Source: DATMQA01 sp035566895 | Lineage (GTDB): Bacteria; Verrucomicrobiota; Verrucomicrobiia; Limisphaerales; UBA8199 | NCBI GenBank assembly: GCA_035566895.1 | Contig: DATMQA010000069.1 | Location: 1-64,000, forward strand | Direction: 5' to 3' | DNA: 64,000 bases | In this document: one piece after another, positions 49,186 through 61,462 of the stretch | Numbering within the stretch: the stretch's first letter is position 1 | Layout: each line of letters begins with the position of its first letter | Translations under genes and position numbers: made by a program | Notes under the pieces: model-generated | What the model saw: only the letters and a program-made list of their open reading frames with translations | Told to the model about the DNA's origin: nothing | Databases searched by the model: none

Positions 49186-50645
49186 GGCTTCACCTCCGCG
49201 GTTTTGAAGAGGTCCGCGGTGGCCAGGGCGTAGGCGGCGGCCATTTTGGCCTTATAAAAACGATGGGCCAACTCAATCAGATTGGCGGCAAAGAGAACGT
49301 GGCCGGCGGCGATGAGCAGGTCGCCGAGAGTGCTGACACGCAGAAACGGCAGGGTGGATTTGCTGATGGTGACAAAGTCGATGGCCGGGTTCGCGAGCTT
49401 GAAGGTCTCGACGATGCCGCCAATCGTCAGGGGCAAAAAGACGAGGACGATGCCAGCCGCGGCGAGCCAGAAGTGGGCGCGCATGAGTTTGGGCCAAGGG
49501 AGTTCAGTGCCGGTGAGTTGGGGCAGGACGCGGTAAATCGTCCCGAACATGACCATGGCGAAGAAGCCATAGATATAGAGTTGCTCGCGCGCCCGAGCGA
49601 ACCAGGTGAAGTGGAGGAGCTGGTTGGTGTCGAGTAGCACGCCGCCGATTTTCATCAGGCCGGCGAGGAGGAACGCGGCGGCGCCAAAGACGATGAATCG
49701 GAGCGCGGGAAAGGCGGAGAGTTTCGAGAAATCCCCAGCGAGCGTCCAATGGACATTGAGGGCGACAGCCACGAGGGGAAGGAGCGTCAGGACCGTCGAG
49801 GTGGCGCTGAGAGCCGGCATCCAGGCTGGGACCGGGGCGGTGTTGGGGATTCCGCCCCAGCTTCCGAAGAGGATGAGCATCCAGAAGGTGAACAGGGCGA
49901 GGTAATGGCTGTAGAGCGGCCGGCCGGTGAGCTTGGGGACGAAATAGAAAATCGCGCCAAGACCGACCAGGCCGAGCCAGACCACCTGCAGATTATCGGA
50001 ATACCACCAGTCGATAACGGATTGGGTTACACCGCGCACCGGGAAGGTGACGAGGAGCAATTGGGCAGTGGAATAAATCCAGGCGAACCAGAAGAGGGCG
50101 GCGAACAGGTACCATTGAGAAACGAAGAGGGCGCGCTGGCGGCGTTGATGAAAGGTGATGACGGCCCAGAAACCGATGAGCAAGTAACTGAGAAAGAGGA
50201 ACAAAGTGGCATAAGAGGGCATCTCGAGGTTTTGGAAGCCGGTGCTGTCGCCGCCGAGGATGCCCAGCACGCCGATGGTGACGCCGAGGTTCCAGAAGGA
50301 AGCGCTCAGAGTGACGAGTCCGCGCTGGGCCAGAGTGGTCAGTCCGAGGTGGGTGAAGACCCAGAGGATGGTCCCGAGTCCGGCCTGGAGGCAGCAGCCG
50401 TAAAGGACGGAGTTTGTGTAGGCGGGCCAGACGCGGCCGTAGGTGAGCCAGGGACAATCGGCCAGGAAATTCGGGGAATGGAATTTGATCGAGGCAATCA
50501 GGGCGAAGGCCGAAGCGATGACGAGCCAAATGGCGGCGCTGAGGAACATGACGAGCAGCGGCAGGCGGCACGAAAAGGCGAGCTCGGCCGGCGCGATGGC
50601 GGGAGCGGAAGGAGAAGCATTTGGTGATGTTGGCGCGTCGGTCAC
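49182..50645 (-). CDS. CcoN-like heme-copper oxidase subunit I homologue lacking all metal-binding His
   Basis: This 487-residue, about 12-TM protein aligns along its length with cbb3-oxidase subunit I: CPWLTYGRVWPAYTNSVLYG matches the CcoN LTFGRLRPLHTNAV segment, IDWWYSDNLQVVWL matches WWYGHNAVGFFL, and FYFVPKLTGRPLYSHYLALF matches the next helix. Each expected ligand is replaced: the low-spin heme His of TM2 by Y76, the first CuB His by D217, the HH pair by P267-N268, and the TM10 HxH pair by R353/Q355. The cross-linked Tyr position is G261. So it cannot bind hemes or CuB in the normal way. It may be a structural, ion-conducting or quinone-binding partner of alternative complex III and CcoO (inference). 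GTG start. Confidence 0.88.
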   Translation of the reverse strand: MTDAPTSPNASPSAPAIAPAELAFSCRLPLLVMFLSAAIWLVIASAFALIASIKFHSPNFLADCPWLTYGRVWPAYTNSVLYGCCLQAGLGTILWVFTHLGLTTLAQRGLVTLSASFWNLGVTIGVLGILGGDSTGFQNLEMPSYATLFLFLSYLLIGFWAVITFHQRRQRALFVSQWYLFAALFWFAWIYSTAQLLLVTFPVRGVTQSVIDWWYSDNLQVVWLGLVGLGAIFYFVPKLTGRPLYSHYLALFTFWMLILFGSWGGIPNTAPVPAWMPALSATSTVLTLLPLVAVALNVHWTLAGDFSKLSAFPALRFIVFGAAAFLLAGLMKIGGVLLDTNQLLHFTWFARAREQLYIYGFFAMVMFGTIYRVLPQLTGTELPWPKLMRAHFWLAAAGIVLVFLPLTIGGIVETFKLANPAIDFVTISKSTLPFLRVSTLGDLLIAAGHVLFAANLIELAHRFYKAKMAAAYALATADLFKTAEVKP

Positions 50646-51026
50646 TTACTCGAACTGGCTTGGCTTTTCGGGGGCCTTGGGGGGCGGTGGCGGGTTGGCT
50701 TTTTCGACACGCGCGATGAGGTTGGAACGGCCCGCGGCGGGATTCTGACCCCATCCGTGTTCGACCATGCTCATCGCATCTTCAATGCGCAGACGGACGA
50801 GGCCTTTGGTTGGGTCGATCCAAGCCGGCGTGGTGAGGGCTTCGGTTTCGGCGGCGCGCAGTTCGGCCAGGGCCTTGGCGCGCACCGCGGCGCGGTCTTC
50901 GCCCAGCGGCGGCGGCTGGGTGTAGCGATGGATGGCCCAGGCGAGCGCGGCAACGATCAGGAATGAGCCCAGAACGCCAATGGCGGTGGCGAGGGTCGAA
51001 CGGTCACTAGCAGGTTCAGGGTTCAC
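50646..51026 (-). CDS. Small one-TM protein between ActF and CcoN-like
   Basis: This 126-residue protein has one N-terminal TM helix (TLATAIGVLGSFLIVAALAWAI) and a soluble C-terminal part (GLVRLRIEDAMSMVEHGWG...) ending in a Pro-rich tail. The GTG start overlaps the ActF stop (GTGA) and its stop abuts the GTG of the CcoN-like gene, so it is part of the operon. It may be a small subunit of the complex; I do not recognise a named family. Confidence 0.75.
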   Translation of the reverse strand: MNPEPASDRSTLATAIGVLGSFLIVAALAWAIHRYTQPPPLGEDRAAVRAKALAELRAAETEALTTPAWIDPTKGLVRLRIEDAMSMVEHGWGQNPAAGRSNLIARVEKANPPPPPKAPEKPSQFE

Positions 51027-52306
51027 TTGGCGCCTCCTTTAAACTGCGGGGGAGCGTCCCGCAAGTCGTCGGTTTGGTCCAGTTCGCCGCCGGAGATTTG
51101 CGTCGGGACGGGATGATAGAAACCCATGGCTTCGATGAGCCTGGGGTCTTTGATGGGGTAAGGCGGATGCTTGGCGTATTGCCACAAGAAAATCTTGGTC
51201 AGCCCCCCGGCCATGAAGGCCCAGCAGCCGAAATGCAGCCAGAGCCATTGAAAGGGAAACCCGTTGCGGTAAGGCACAGGCATGATGTTGAAGGACAAAT
51301 CGATCCAGTGCATCAGCCAGGCCCAAAGGCAGAGCGGGATCATATAGGAAAATTTGTTTTTGACATCAATCCGCAGCAGCGCGAGGAACGGGATGAAGAA
51401 ATGGCCGAAGATAAGTACCAAGCCGACGTACCACCACGTGCCATTTTCACGGATGACGTACCAGAAGGTCTCTTCCGGCATGTTGCCGTTCCAGATGATG
51501 AAGTATTGGGCGAAATGGATGTAGGCGTAAAAGACGGTAAAAGCGAACAGTAACGAGCCGAGGAAATAATACTGGTGTTCGTGCAGGGCCTCGGTGATGA
51601 GTCCCAGACGGTCCAGGATCATGGTGATGATATAGGCGGTCGCGAGCATAGCCCACACGCTGCCAGCAAAGTAATAGACGCCGTACATGGTGGAGAACCA
51701 CTGGTGTTCGAGGGCCTTCATCCACATGATCGAGGCGATGGTGAGCGTCAGGGCGAAAAGGAAAACGCCGATGCCCGAGTAAAACCGCATGCGATAGGTG
51801 GGTTTGGCGTCGCCGGTCTTGTCCTGTTCGAGCGACCAATAGCGGAGGCGATTGGAGAGCAACCACCAAATGACGAAGCACGCGGCCGCAACGACGTAAA
51901 ACATCGGCACGGTGAACAAGGGTTGTTTAGCGGCCAGCGCGTGGTCGGTGCGCGGATCGGAGTTCATCCAGGGGTAAAGTGTCTTTGCCAAAAGGGCGAT
52001 GGGGATGAAGAGAATGAGCATCCAGGGGAACAGCAGCGCCGCGATGTGTTCGCAGAATCGTCGGATCGGGACCGACCAGCCGGCATCGAACAGGTGGTGC
52101 GCGATGATGATGAAGAGCGCGCCAAGGCAAAGGCTCAGGAAGAACATGAACGAGAGCAGCCAGGCGTAGGCGAATTCTCTGTGCTCATGGCCGACCACAA
52201 ATCCCAGCAAGGCGAGCACGAACCCAAGGCCGAGGAGGATGTTCGGCACGTTGCGCCATTTGGAGAGGTCGAGCGGCGCGTGTGAACTGGAGGGTTGGTG
52301 GTTCAT
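51023..52306 (-). CDS. actF: ActF: quinone-binding membrane subunit of alternative complex III
   Basis: This 427-residue protein has about 10 TM helices and is the NrfD-like quinol:cytochrome c oxidoreductase subunit of alternative complex III. Typical segments are KWRNVPNILLGLGFVLALLG, AHHLFDAGWSVPIRRFCEHI, and YFLGSLLFAFTVFYAYIHFAQYFIIWNGNMPEETFW (positions ~225-260). It would form a membrane ion channel and possible quinol site with ActC. Overlaps ActE by ATGA. The C-terminus is hydrophilic (QISGGELDQTDDLRDAPPQ). Confidence 0.9.
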   Translation of the reverse strand: MNHQPSSSHAPLDLSKWRNVPNILLGLGFVLALLGFVVGHEHREFAYAWLLSFMFFLSLCLGALFIIIAHHLFDAGWSVPIRRFCEHIAALLFPWMLILFIPIALLAKTLYPWMNSDPRTDHALAAKQPLFTVPMFYVVAAACFVIWWLLSNRLRYWSLEQDKTGDAKPTYRMRFYSGIGVFLFALTLTIASIMWMKALEHQWFSTMYGVYYFAGSVWAMLATAYIITMILDRLGLITEALHEHQYYFLGSLLFAFTVFYAYIHFAQYFIIWNGNMPEETFWYVIRENGTWWYVGLVLIFGHFFIPFLALLRIDVKNKFSYMIPLCLWAWLMHWIDLSFNIMPVPYRNGFPFQWLWLHFGCWAFMAGGLTKIFLWQYAKHPPYPIKDPRLIEAMGFYHPVPTQISGGELDQTDDLRDAPPQFKGGAK

Positions 52307-52968
52307 TTCTTGAGGATAGCGCGGAGGTTTTCGGGCACATCATCGATGGCCCCGAGCTGGCTTAACTGGAGCGCGCGGAGGTAAGCAATGATGGCCCAGC
52401 GGTCTTCGACGGTCACGTTGGGGCCATAGGCGCCCATCAGATTGCGACCGTTGGAAATGACGAAAAACAATTCGCCGTCGGTCATCTCGACGATGCGTTT
52501 GTCGTGCAGGTTGGCGACCACGGCCATCGCGCCGATTTTCTGGGTAATACCTTTGCCGTCGGCCAACTGGCCGTGACAGGGCGAGCAATTGATCGCAAAG
52601 CGCTGCTGCCCGCGTTTGAGCAGGGCAGCGGTAATGGATAGCGGGTTGATTTCGACAAAATTCGTCGTGCCGGTGACGCGGCCGGTGTTGACGGGGGCAT
52701 CCTCGTAAGGGTACACCGCGCCGCCGGCAGTCTGCAGGGGAAGGCTCCGCGGGATGGTGCCGGCGACCGGTAGTTGAGAACTGCGGCCATTGGGGAAGAA
52801 GCCGTTATCCTTTTGCGGGCGCAGCTTATATTGCCATTCCATGTCGGGAAAGATGTAGAGGGGCGGGTTACGGAAATGGCCGCGACCGCTGGTGTTACTG
52901 GCGCGGAAGCCGAAGATGCCGACGACTGCGGCAATGGTGAGGACAAAGATGAGCAGGAAATAACGCAT
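52303..52968 (-). CDS. actE: ActE: monoheme cytochrome c subunit of alternative complex III
   Basis: This 221-residue protein has one N-terminal TM or lipid segment (YFLLIFVLTIAAVVGIFGF) and a class I cytochrome c domain with CSPCH (about residue 133) and Met in NLMGAYG. It passes electrons from ActA or ActB to a terminal acceptor. Family features: MEWQYKLRPQ near the N-terminus and TAALLKRGQQRFAINCSPCHG. Its start immediately follows the ActD stop with no gap. Confidence 0.9.
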   Translation of the reverse strand: MRYFLLIFVLTIAAVVGIFGFRASNTSGRGHFRNPPLYIFPDMEWQYKLRPQKDNGFFPNGRSSQLPVAGTIPRSLPLQTAGGAVYPYEDAPVNTGRVTGTTNFVEINPLSITAALLKRGQQRFAINCSPCHGQLADGKGITQKIGAMAVVANLHDKRIVEMTDGELFFVISNGRNLMGAYGPNVTVEDRWAIIAYLRALQLSQLGAIDDVPENLRAILKK

Positions 52969-53511
52969 TTAGTCCTCCACCACCTCGAGGTGCCGGCAGC
53001 CGGCTTCTTCCAGCAGCTTGCGGGTTTCCTCCTCCGCATATTTCGGGTCAGCGGTTTCCACCACAATGAAGAAGCGGTCGTGAGTGACCAGCGAGAAGCG
53101 CTTGTTTTTGAGCAAGGGATGGTAGAGCCGCGGCAGGCGATTCAAGAACAGCATGCCAAACAGGGAGCCGAAGGCACCGAACAGGATGGTCAGCTCGTAA
53201 GAGGGCGGGAACGCCCCGAAAGGGCTGAACATCGGTTTGCCACCGATGACGATGGGATAATCGAGGGCGTTCATCCACCAGATCATCAGCATGCCCGAGG
53301 TATAACCCGTGACGCCGCCCAGGAAGGCGAACCAGCCGACCTTGGAATTGCGCAGCCCCATCGCCCGGTCCATCCCGTGCACCGGGAAGGGGGTGAACAC
53401 GTCCCACTTGCGATAGCCGGCGTCGCGGACCTTTTCGGCCGCGTGGAGCACAGCCGCCGCCGTGGTGAACTCGGCGATCATGCCGTAGGGGCGGGTGGAG
53501 AGCTCAGGCAT
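52969..53511 (-). CDS. actD: ActD: DUF3341 membrane subunit of alternative complex III
   Basis: This 180-residue protein has two TM helices (about residues 60-80, AFLGGVTGYTSGMLMIWWM, and 97-120, YELTILFGAFGSLFGMLFLN) and the DUF3341 motifs YRKWDVFTPFPVHGMDRAMG and EEETRKLLEEAGC. It is the standard ActD subunit. It lies 143 bp downstream of actC; that gap contains tandem arrays. Confidence 0.92.
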   Translation of the reverse strand: MPELSTRPYGMIAEFTTAAAVLHAAEKVRDAGYRKWDVFTPFPVHGMDRAMGLRNSKVGWFAFLGGVTGYTSGMLMIWWMNALDYPIVIGGKPMFSPFGAFPPSYELTILFGAFGSLFGMLFLNRLPRLYHPLLKNKRFSLVTHDRFFIVVETADPKYAEEETRKLLEEAGCRHLEVVED

Positions 53512-53531
53512 AGCGAGACTCCTCTCGAAAA

Positions 53532-53559
53532 CGTGAAACGTGAAACGTGAAACGTGAAT
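53532..53559. repeat. CGTGAAA heptamer array
   Basis: Three exact CGTGAAA units and CGTGAAT in the actC-actD gap. Confidence 0.85.
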
Positions 53560-53631
53560 CTGCTACGGCTGTCAGAGAGAGAACGCCATCACCCTGACCC
53601 GCCGACACCAAAAGCGCGGCGGGATCAGGAT

Positions 53632-53659
53632 AAAGATTACGATTAAGATTAAGATTAGG
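53632..53659. repeat. GATTAA/AGATTA array spanning the actC stop
   Basis: Imperfect 6-7 bp units (AAAGATTACGATTAAGATTAAGATTAGG). The actC stop codon TAA (53655-53657 on the minus strand) lies inside it. Confidence 0.75.
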
Positions 53660-55118
53660 ACTCATCTTCATCGGGTTCAGGCTCCGTGGTTTTGGCGCCG
53701 CCGAGGGGGTGATGGGGATCGGACTGGGGAGTAACACCCTTGACTTCGGAGATGGCGATCATCGGCAACAGGCGGATGAACAGCAGGAAGCAGGTGAAGA
53801 ACAGGCCGAAGGTGCCGATGTAGGTGCAGATATCGACCCAGGTTGGCCGGTAATAACCCCAGTTGGAGGGGATGAAATCGCGATGGAGGGAGAGAACGAT
53901 AATGACAAACCGCTCGAACCACATGCCGACGTTGACTAGGATCGACATGATGAACACGACCACGAGGTTTTGGCGGACCTTCCTGAGCCAAAAGAGCTGG
54001 GGCACCAGCACGTTGCAGGAGACCATCATGATCCAGGCCCATTGGTAAGGGCCCAGAGCGCGGTTCAGGAAATGGAACCGCTCGTTGGGATTGCCGCTGT
54101 ACCAGGCAATGAAGAACTCCATCGCGTAGGCGTAGCCGACGATCGAGCCGGTAGCGAGCGTCACTTTGCACATCACGTCAATGTGCCGCATGGTGATGAT
54201 GTCCTGCAGTTTGAACATCGAGCGCAAAGGGATGAGCAGCGTCAGCACCATGCCGAAGCCGGAGAAGACGGCGCCGGCGACGAAATAGGGCGGGAAGATG
54301 GTAGTGTGCCAGCCGGGCAATTGGGAGACGGCGAAGTCGAGCGACACGATTGAGTGCACGGAGAGCACCAGCGGGGTCGAAAGGCCGGCCAGGATGAGGT
54401 AGGCCTTTTCGTAGTTGCTCCAATGGCGGTTGGAGCCGGTCCAGCCGAGGGCGAAGAGGCCGTAGAGGAATTGGCGGAGCCGGGTTTTGGCGCGGTCGCG
54501 CATGACCGCGAGGTCGGGAATCAGGCCCATGTACCAAAACAGGACCGAGACGGTGAAGTAGGTGGAGACGGCAAAGACGTCCCACATGAGCGGGGAGCGG
54601 AATTGCGGCCAAATCGAGTTGGAATTGGGAATGGGGAACAACCACCAGTCGTACCAGGCGCGGCCGACGTGGAGGGCAGGATAGATGCCGGCGCACATGA
54701 CGGCGAAGATGGTCATGGCTTCAGCGGCGCGATTGACAGCGGTGCGCCAGCGCTGGCGGAGCAGGAAGAGAATAGCGGAAATGAGGGTGCCGGCGTGACC
54801 GATGCCGATCCACCAGACGAAGTTGACGATGTCCCAGGCCCACATGACCGGGTGCATGTTGCCCCAAACACCGACGCCGGTGGAAATCTGGTAGGTGAGG
54901 CAGAAGGTCAGCAGACCGAGGGCGAGCACGCTCGGGACGAACAAGACCCACCACCAGAAGGGCGCGCGGTCTTCGATGAGGGAGGCGACGCGATTGGAGA
55001 TCCAACCGAAGCTGCGAAGATTGGCCACCAGCGGGACGCGTTGCAACTCGGGCGGGGGCTCGGGGACGTTGGCCGGGAGAGCAATGGCAGTGGCAGGAGT
55101 GACGTTGGCGGCGTCCAT
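53655..55118 (-). CDS. actC: ActC: NrfD/PsrC-like membrane subunit of alternative complex III
   Basis: This protein of about 487 residues has about 10 TM helices and is the quinol-oxidising subunit, related to NrfD and PsrC. Signature stretches: VWGNMHPVMWAWDIVNFVWW, AGIYPALHVGRAWYDWWLFP, and LDFAVSQLPGWHTTIFPPYF. The ATG at 55118 begins DAANVTPATAIALPANVPE; the frame continues 27 codons further through the TGGATGA array, so that extension is not accepted. The stop lies in a tandem array. It faces the membrane next to ActF and ActD. Confidence 0.92.
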   Translation of the reverse strand: MDAANVTPATAIALPANVPEPPPELQRVPLVANLRSFGWISNRVASLIEDRAPFWWWVLFVPSVLALGLLTFCLTYQISTGVGVWGNMHPVMWAWDIVNFVWWIGIGHAGTLISAILFLLRQRWRTAVNRAAEAMTIFAVMCAGIYPALHVGRAWYDWWLFPIPNSNSIWPQFRSPLMWDVFAVSTYFTVSVLFWYMGLIPDLAVMRDRAKTRLRQFLYGLFALGWTGSNRHWSNYEKAYLILAGLSTPLVLSVHSIVSLDFAVSQLPGWHTTIFPPYFVAGAVFSGFGMVLTLLIPLRSMFKLQDIITMRHIDVMCKVTLATGSIVGYAYAMEFFIAWYSGNPNERFHFLNRALGPYQWAWIMMVSCNVLVPQLFWLRKVRQNLVVVFIMSILVNVGMWFERFVIIVLSLHRDFIPSNWGYYRPTWVDICTYIGTFGLFFTCFLLFIRLLPMIAISEVKGVTPQSDPHHPLGGAKTTEPEPDEDES

Positions 55119-55139
55119 CAGCGAGGCCCTCCGGGGCAG

Positions 55140-55177
55140 TGGATGGTGGATGATGGATGGTGGATGATGGATGATGA
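55140..55177. repeat. TGGATGA/TGGATGG heptamer array
   Basis: Five 7-bp units (TGGATGG, TGGATGA, TGGATGG, TGGATGA, TGGATGA) just upstream of actC. Confidence 0.9.
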
Positions 55178-55232
55178 GTAGCGCAGGCTGGCCGGGCACA
55201 TTATTTGCCCGTTCCGTTTCCCCTCACCCCGG

Positions 55233-55253
55233 CCCTCTCCCTTGGGGAGAGGG
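55233..55253. repeat. CCCTCTCCC...GGAGAGGG hairpin
   Basis: CCCTCTCCC-TTG-GGGAGAGGG is a strong small stem in the actB-actC gap. Such hairpins are widespread REP-like elements and may also attenuate transcription between actB and actC. Confidence 0.75.
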
Positions 55254-55422
55254 AGAATCAAACACAGAGAATCGTGAATCTCCGGCATCATCGATTTTCG
55301 CAAGAACTCGCTGCGAGGTTCAGACTGAGTCGCAAAGCTTAGGGAGTGCGCGCGGTTTGGTTGCGGCACCGGTGCTCGGCGCGTATCGCGTTTCTGCCAT
55401 CTAAAAGTGTTTCGGATTTCGG

Positions 55423-58793
<3,371 letters not shown>

Positions 58794-58797
<4 letters not shown>

Positions 58798-59447
58798 CGA
58801 TGGCAGGCCGAGCAGTTCTGCAGGGATTCAACGTGCCATTCGGTCATCGCTTTCTGGCCAAACTCGCGCTGTTTTTCCGGTGATTGGGGCTTCCAGTCCA
58901 AGTCGGTGATTTTGTCCAGCGGGCGCAGTTTCATTTCGGGATGGCGATGGCAATCGAGGCAGAAGGTCATACTCAGCGGCTGATAATGAAAAACCTCGTC
59001 CATTTTGTTAATCGGGCCGTGACACTCGACACAACTAATGCCGCGATCGACGTGGATGGAATGGTTGAAATAGACGAAGTCCGGCACGCGATGAATCTGG
59101 ACCCAGGGGATAGGCTGGCCACTTTGGGCAGTCTCGCGGACCAGGGCCAGGCGGGGATCGTCTTTAAGGACCTGGTTGTGGCAGTTCATGCAGAGTGAGC
59201 TGGCTGGGATGTTGGAGTACCACGATTTTTCGACGCCGTTGTGGCAGTAACGGCAATCGATGCCGAGCTGGCCCGCGTGGGTGGCGTGGGAAAAGGAGAC
59301 CGGCTGGAGGGGCTGGTAGCCGACGCGGGAGTATTTAGGGGTAAAATAGTACCAAGCGCCGGCGACCAGCGCGCCCCCGACCAGGACGACGCCGACGATA
59401 ATGAGCACCGGCAGGCGGTTGGTCCATTTGGGGAAGATGGCTGACAT
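58794..59447 (-). CDS. actA: ActA: pentaheme cytochrome c subunit of alternative complex III
   Basis: This 217-residue protein has one N-terminal TM helix (LPVLIIVGVVLVGGALVAGAWYYF) and five heme c motifs: CRYCH, CMNCH, CVECH, CLDCH and CSACH. It is the standard ActA subunit that receives electrons from ActB and passes them to ActE or a soluble carrier. It is the first gene of the operon. The overlap with actB (ATGA at 58794-58797) shows coupling. Confidence 0.95.
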
Positions 59448-59962
59448 CGGGTCGTCTCTTTTTCAGGCGCGAATGACTGAGAATAACCGCAAATTGGCGC
59501 GAATTCCCGCGCTGAGGCCAGGAACCGGGGCACGCCGGTCCCCAGCGGCAGCGGTTTTAGGAAAACCGGAGCTCATAGACCCTCCCGGTGTGCGGCGGAA
59601 AATTGAGCGCTGCGGCTGAGGACAGCCACGCTCCAGCGCTCCAGCGCGGCGGCCAAGGCCGGCGGCGTGATTTCTGGTGCAATTGGCCACGACATAAATT
59701 CAAGAGCGCGTGATTGTTCTGAAACGGCGGTAAACGTCAATTGTTTTCTTCATGCCAATTTTAGTCAACCCAATACGGAATCCGGCCCAAGAGCTCCCGC
59801 GAGAAATCAGGGAGCGTTGCCATCGGCAATAGTTTGCATCTGATTTGGCGCTGCGCAAGCGGGGTACAACAGATTTTGGTAATGGTAATAAAGCAGATAA
59901 GAAAGTAAAATGGGCCGGGGTGAACACCCCATTTACGGTCGAGACAATTTGCCGACCTATTA
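59448..59962. other. Leader of the act operon and gap after yebC
   Basis: No gene is called in this 515-bp stretch. It contains a degraded palindrome near 59605-59650 related to the one inside actB. On the minus strand a TTGACG lies near 59747-59752, about 300 bp ahead of actA, but the matching -10 is weak. The open frames here have no protein-like composition. Confidence 0.5.
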
Positions 59963-60694
59963 TTATTTCAGGGCGGCCCAGACCCGATGGACGTCATCGT
60001 GCTCCTCCAGTAATTGAAGGAACTCGCCAGCCTCGGTGCGGTGTTGCTCGTTCAACTCGGGATAGTTTTTAGGGACGTATCCCAGTTCGCTGGTGACCAC
60101 GGTCCAGCCGTTTTGTGAGAGCCACTTGGAGACGGGGTGGAGCGATGCGCGGTCGGCCAGGAACCGGGCACCGGCTGAACCTTGTGGGATATCATCGTTC
60201 TGGTCGGGGGTAAGCGGCGCAACCTCGTTGGCACCCGCTTCGATGCCGGCGGCCTCCAGGTCGGCGTCGGGGTCCGGATGATGCGCCTCAACGATGCCGG
60301 TATGGTCGAAAAGGAATTTGTTACTCCCGGCGTTCCCGAGCTGGCCGCTGCGAAAGAGGTGGCGAATCTCCGGCGCGGTGCGGTTGACGTTATCGGTGTA
60401 CACCTCGACGATGACCGGCACCTTGTGAGGCGCGTAGCCCTCGAACAGCACATGCTCCATCACCAGCTTTTCCCCGCCGACACCTGCCCCTTTTTTGATC
60501 GCCCGCTCGATCACGTCGCGCGAGACGCTCTCCTTGCGCGCTTTCTCGACGGCGGCAGCAAGGCGGGCATTGCCTTCCGGATCGGCTCCACCCATTTTCG
60601 CGGCGACCATGATTTCGCGGACGATTTTGCCCGTCGCCTGCGCTTTCTTCATCGAGGCGACTTCGCGTTTGGCATGTAGCCATTGACGTCCCAT
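59963..60694 (-). CDS. YebC/PmpR-family protein (translation or transcription factor)
   Basis: This protein of about 243 residues has the YebC fold: an N-terminal helical region (KKAQATGKIVREIMVAAKMGG, then NARLAAAVEKARKESVSRDVI), a central domain (VIVEVYTDNVNRTAPEIRHLF), and a C-terminal part (LEEHDDVHRVWAALK). The N-terminus MGRQWLHAKREVAS differs from the common MAGHSKWxNIKHRK, the form of the YebC2/YeeN branch. ATG 60694 is preferred; 56 more upstream codons (with a Gly/Ala/Cys-rich sequence) do not match the family. YebC proteins act in resolving ribosome stalling or as regulators; which applies here is not known. Confidence 0.9.
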   Translation of the reverse strand: MGRQWLHAKREVASMKKAQATGKIVREIMVAAKMGGADPEGNARLAAAVEKARKESVSRDVIERAIKKGAGVGGEKLVMEHVLFEGYAPHKVPVIVEVYTDNVNRTAPEIRHLFRSGQLGNAGSNKFLFDHTGIVEAHHPDPDADLEAAGIEAGANEVAPLTPDQNDDIPQGSAGARFLADRASLHPVSKWLSQNGWTVVTSELGYVPKNYPELNEQHRTEAGEFLQLLEEHDDVHRVWAALK

Positions 60695-61462
60695 GGCCGC
60701 AGCGTAGCAGCCACCACGCGAAGAATCCAGAGCAGACTCCCCGGCAGATTCTTCGCCGTCAAAACACAACCACCGCCTTAAACGAGCCTCCGCCCCGTTG
60801 TCCATGACTGGCTCCTTCTGCCCATCCGGTTCTTCCGTTTTGCAGATCATATAGATAAGCACATTTTGATTCCGTCAGCGCGTTACTCCGGCCACGGAGG
60901 CCCGTATGCGAGGACGGGTTTGGCCGGCTGTTTCACCTACGAGCGGCCCGGAGACATCTCGTGGGCGGAGTGAAATCGGCTCGTGAAAAAAAATTTAGTG
61001 TTAAAAAAGGTTAAAAACCGCTAAAAAAGGTTAAAACCGCGATAGCGGCCGTAATTTGGATGGTGGGCGGCGGCAAGGGTGCGGGGGTTGTGGACGCCGA
61101 GGTGATTGAGTGCTGTCATATTTACTTCTGCGGTTTTCTGTTTTCCGGGCGGGGCGCGGTTGGCGACGGTGGCCTCTACTATGTATTGTGCGACAAAGGG
61201 TGTCCGACGGCGGACAGGGGCTGCAACCCCGTTGGCCGTTGGGGTTGACCGCGTTTCCGAGGGGTGCTTACCCAGGGTAGCTCGTTCCTCGCAACCCCGG
61301 GCTGAGTGATACAATCCCTTCGGGATTGTGGGCATTGCGGGGGCGGGTGGATGGAAGCGATCGGGTCGGGATTGTGGCATCGCTGGGATGGTTGGAGGGA
61401 CGCGATCGCTTCGGGGTTGTTCCCACCCCTTCCCCGCCCTTGACACCCGGCTAAGCAGATCA
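60695..61462. other. Divergent gap with repeats, no gene
   Basis: This 768-bp stretch between divergent yebC and the TPR gene holds A/T-rich direct repeats (AAAAAAGGTTAAAA, about 60990-61040), a GGGGTTG-type palindrome region (about 61205-61250), a hairpin ACAATCCC-TTC-GGGATTGT (61311-61329) and degenerate GGGATTG repeats up to about 61420. No protein-like frame was found; promoters should be here but none is clear. Confidence 0.6.
61311..61329. repeat. ACAATCCC-TTC-GGGATTGT hairpin
   Basis: A perfect 8-bp stem with TTC loop, next to CAACCCCGGGCTGAG. Typical of a dispersed repeat; further partial GGGATTGT words follow downstream. Confidence 0.75.

Noticed and set aside
49749..50627. Long plus-strand frame opposite the CcoN-like gene
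   Set aside because: Antisense shadow; the minus-strand protein aligns with a known family.
49182..50645. Interpretation as an active cbb3 oxidase
   Set aside because: None of the heme or CuB His positions is kept.
59700..59927. Small minus-strand frame upstream of actA
   Set aside because: No conserved features or ribosome site; probably leader DNA.
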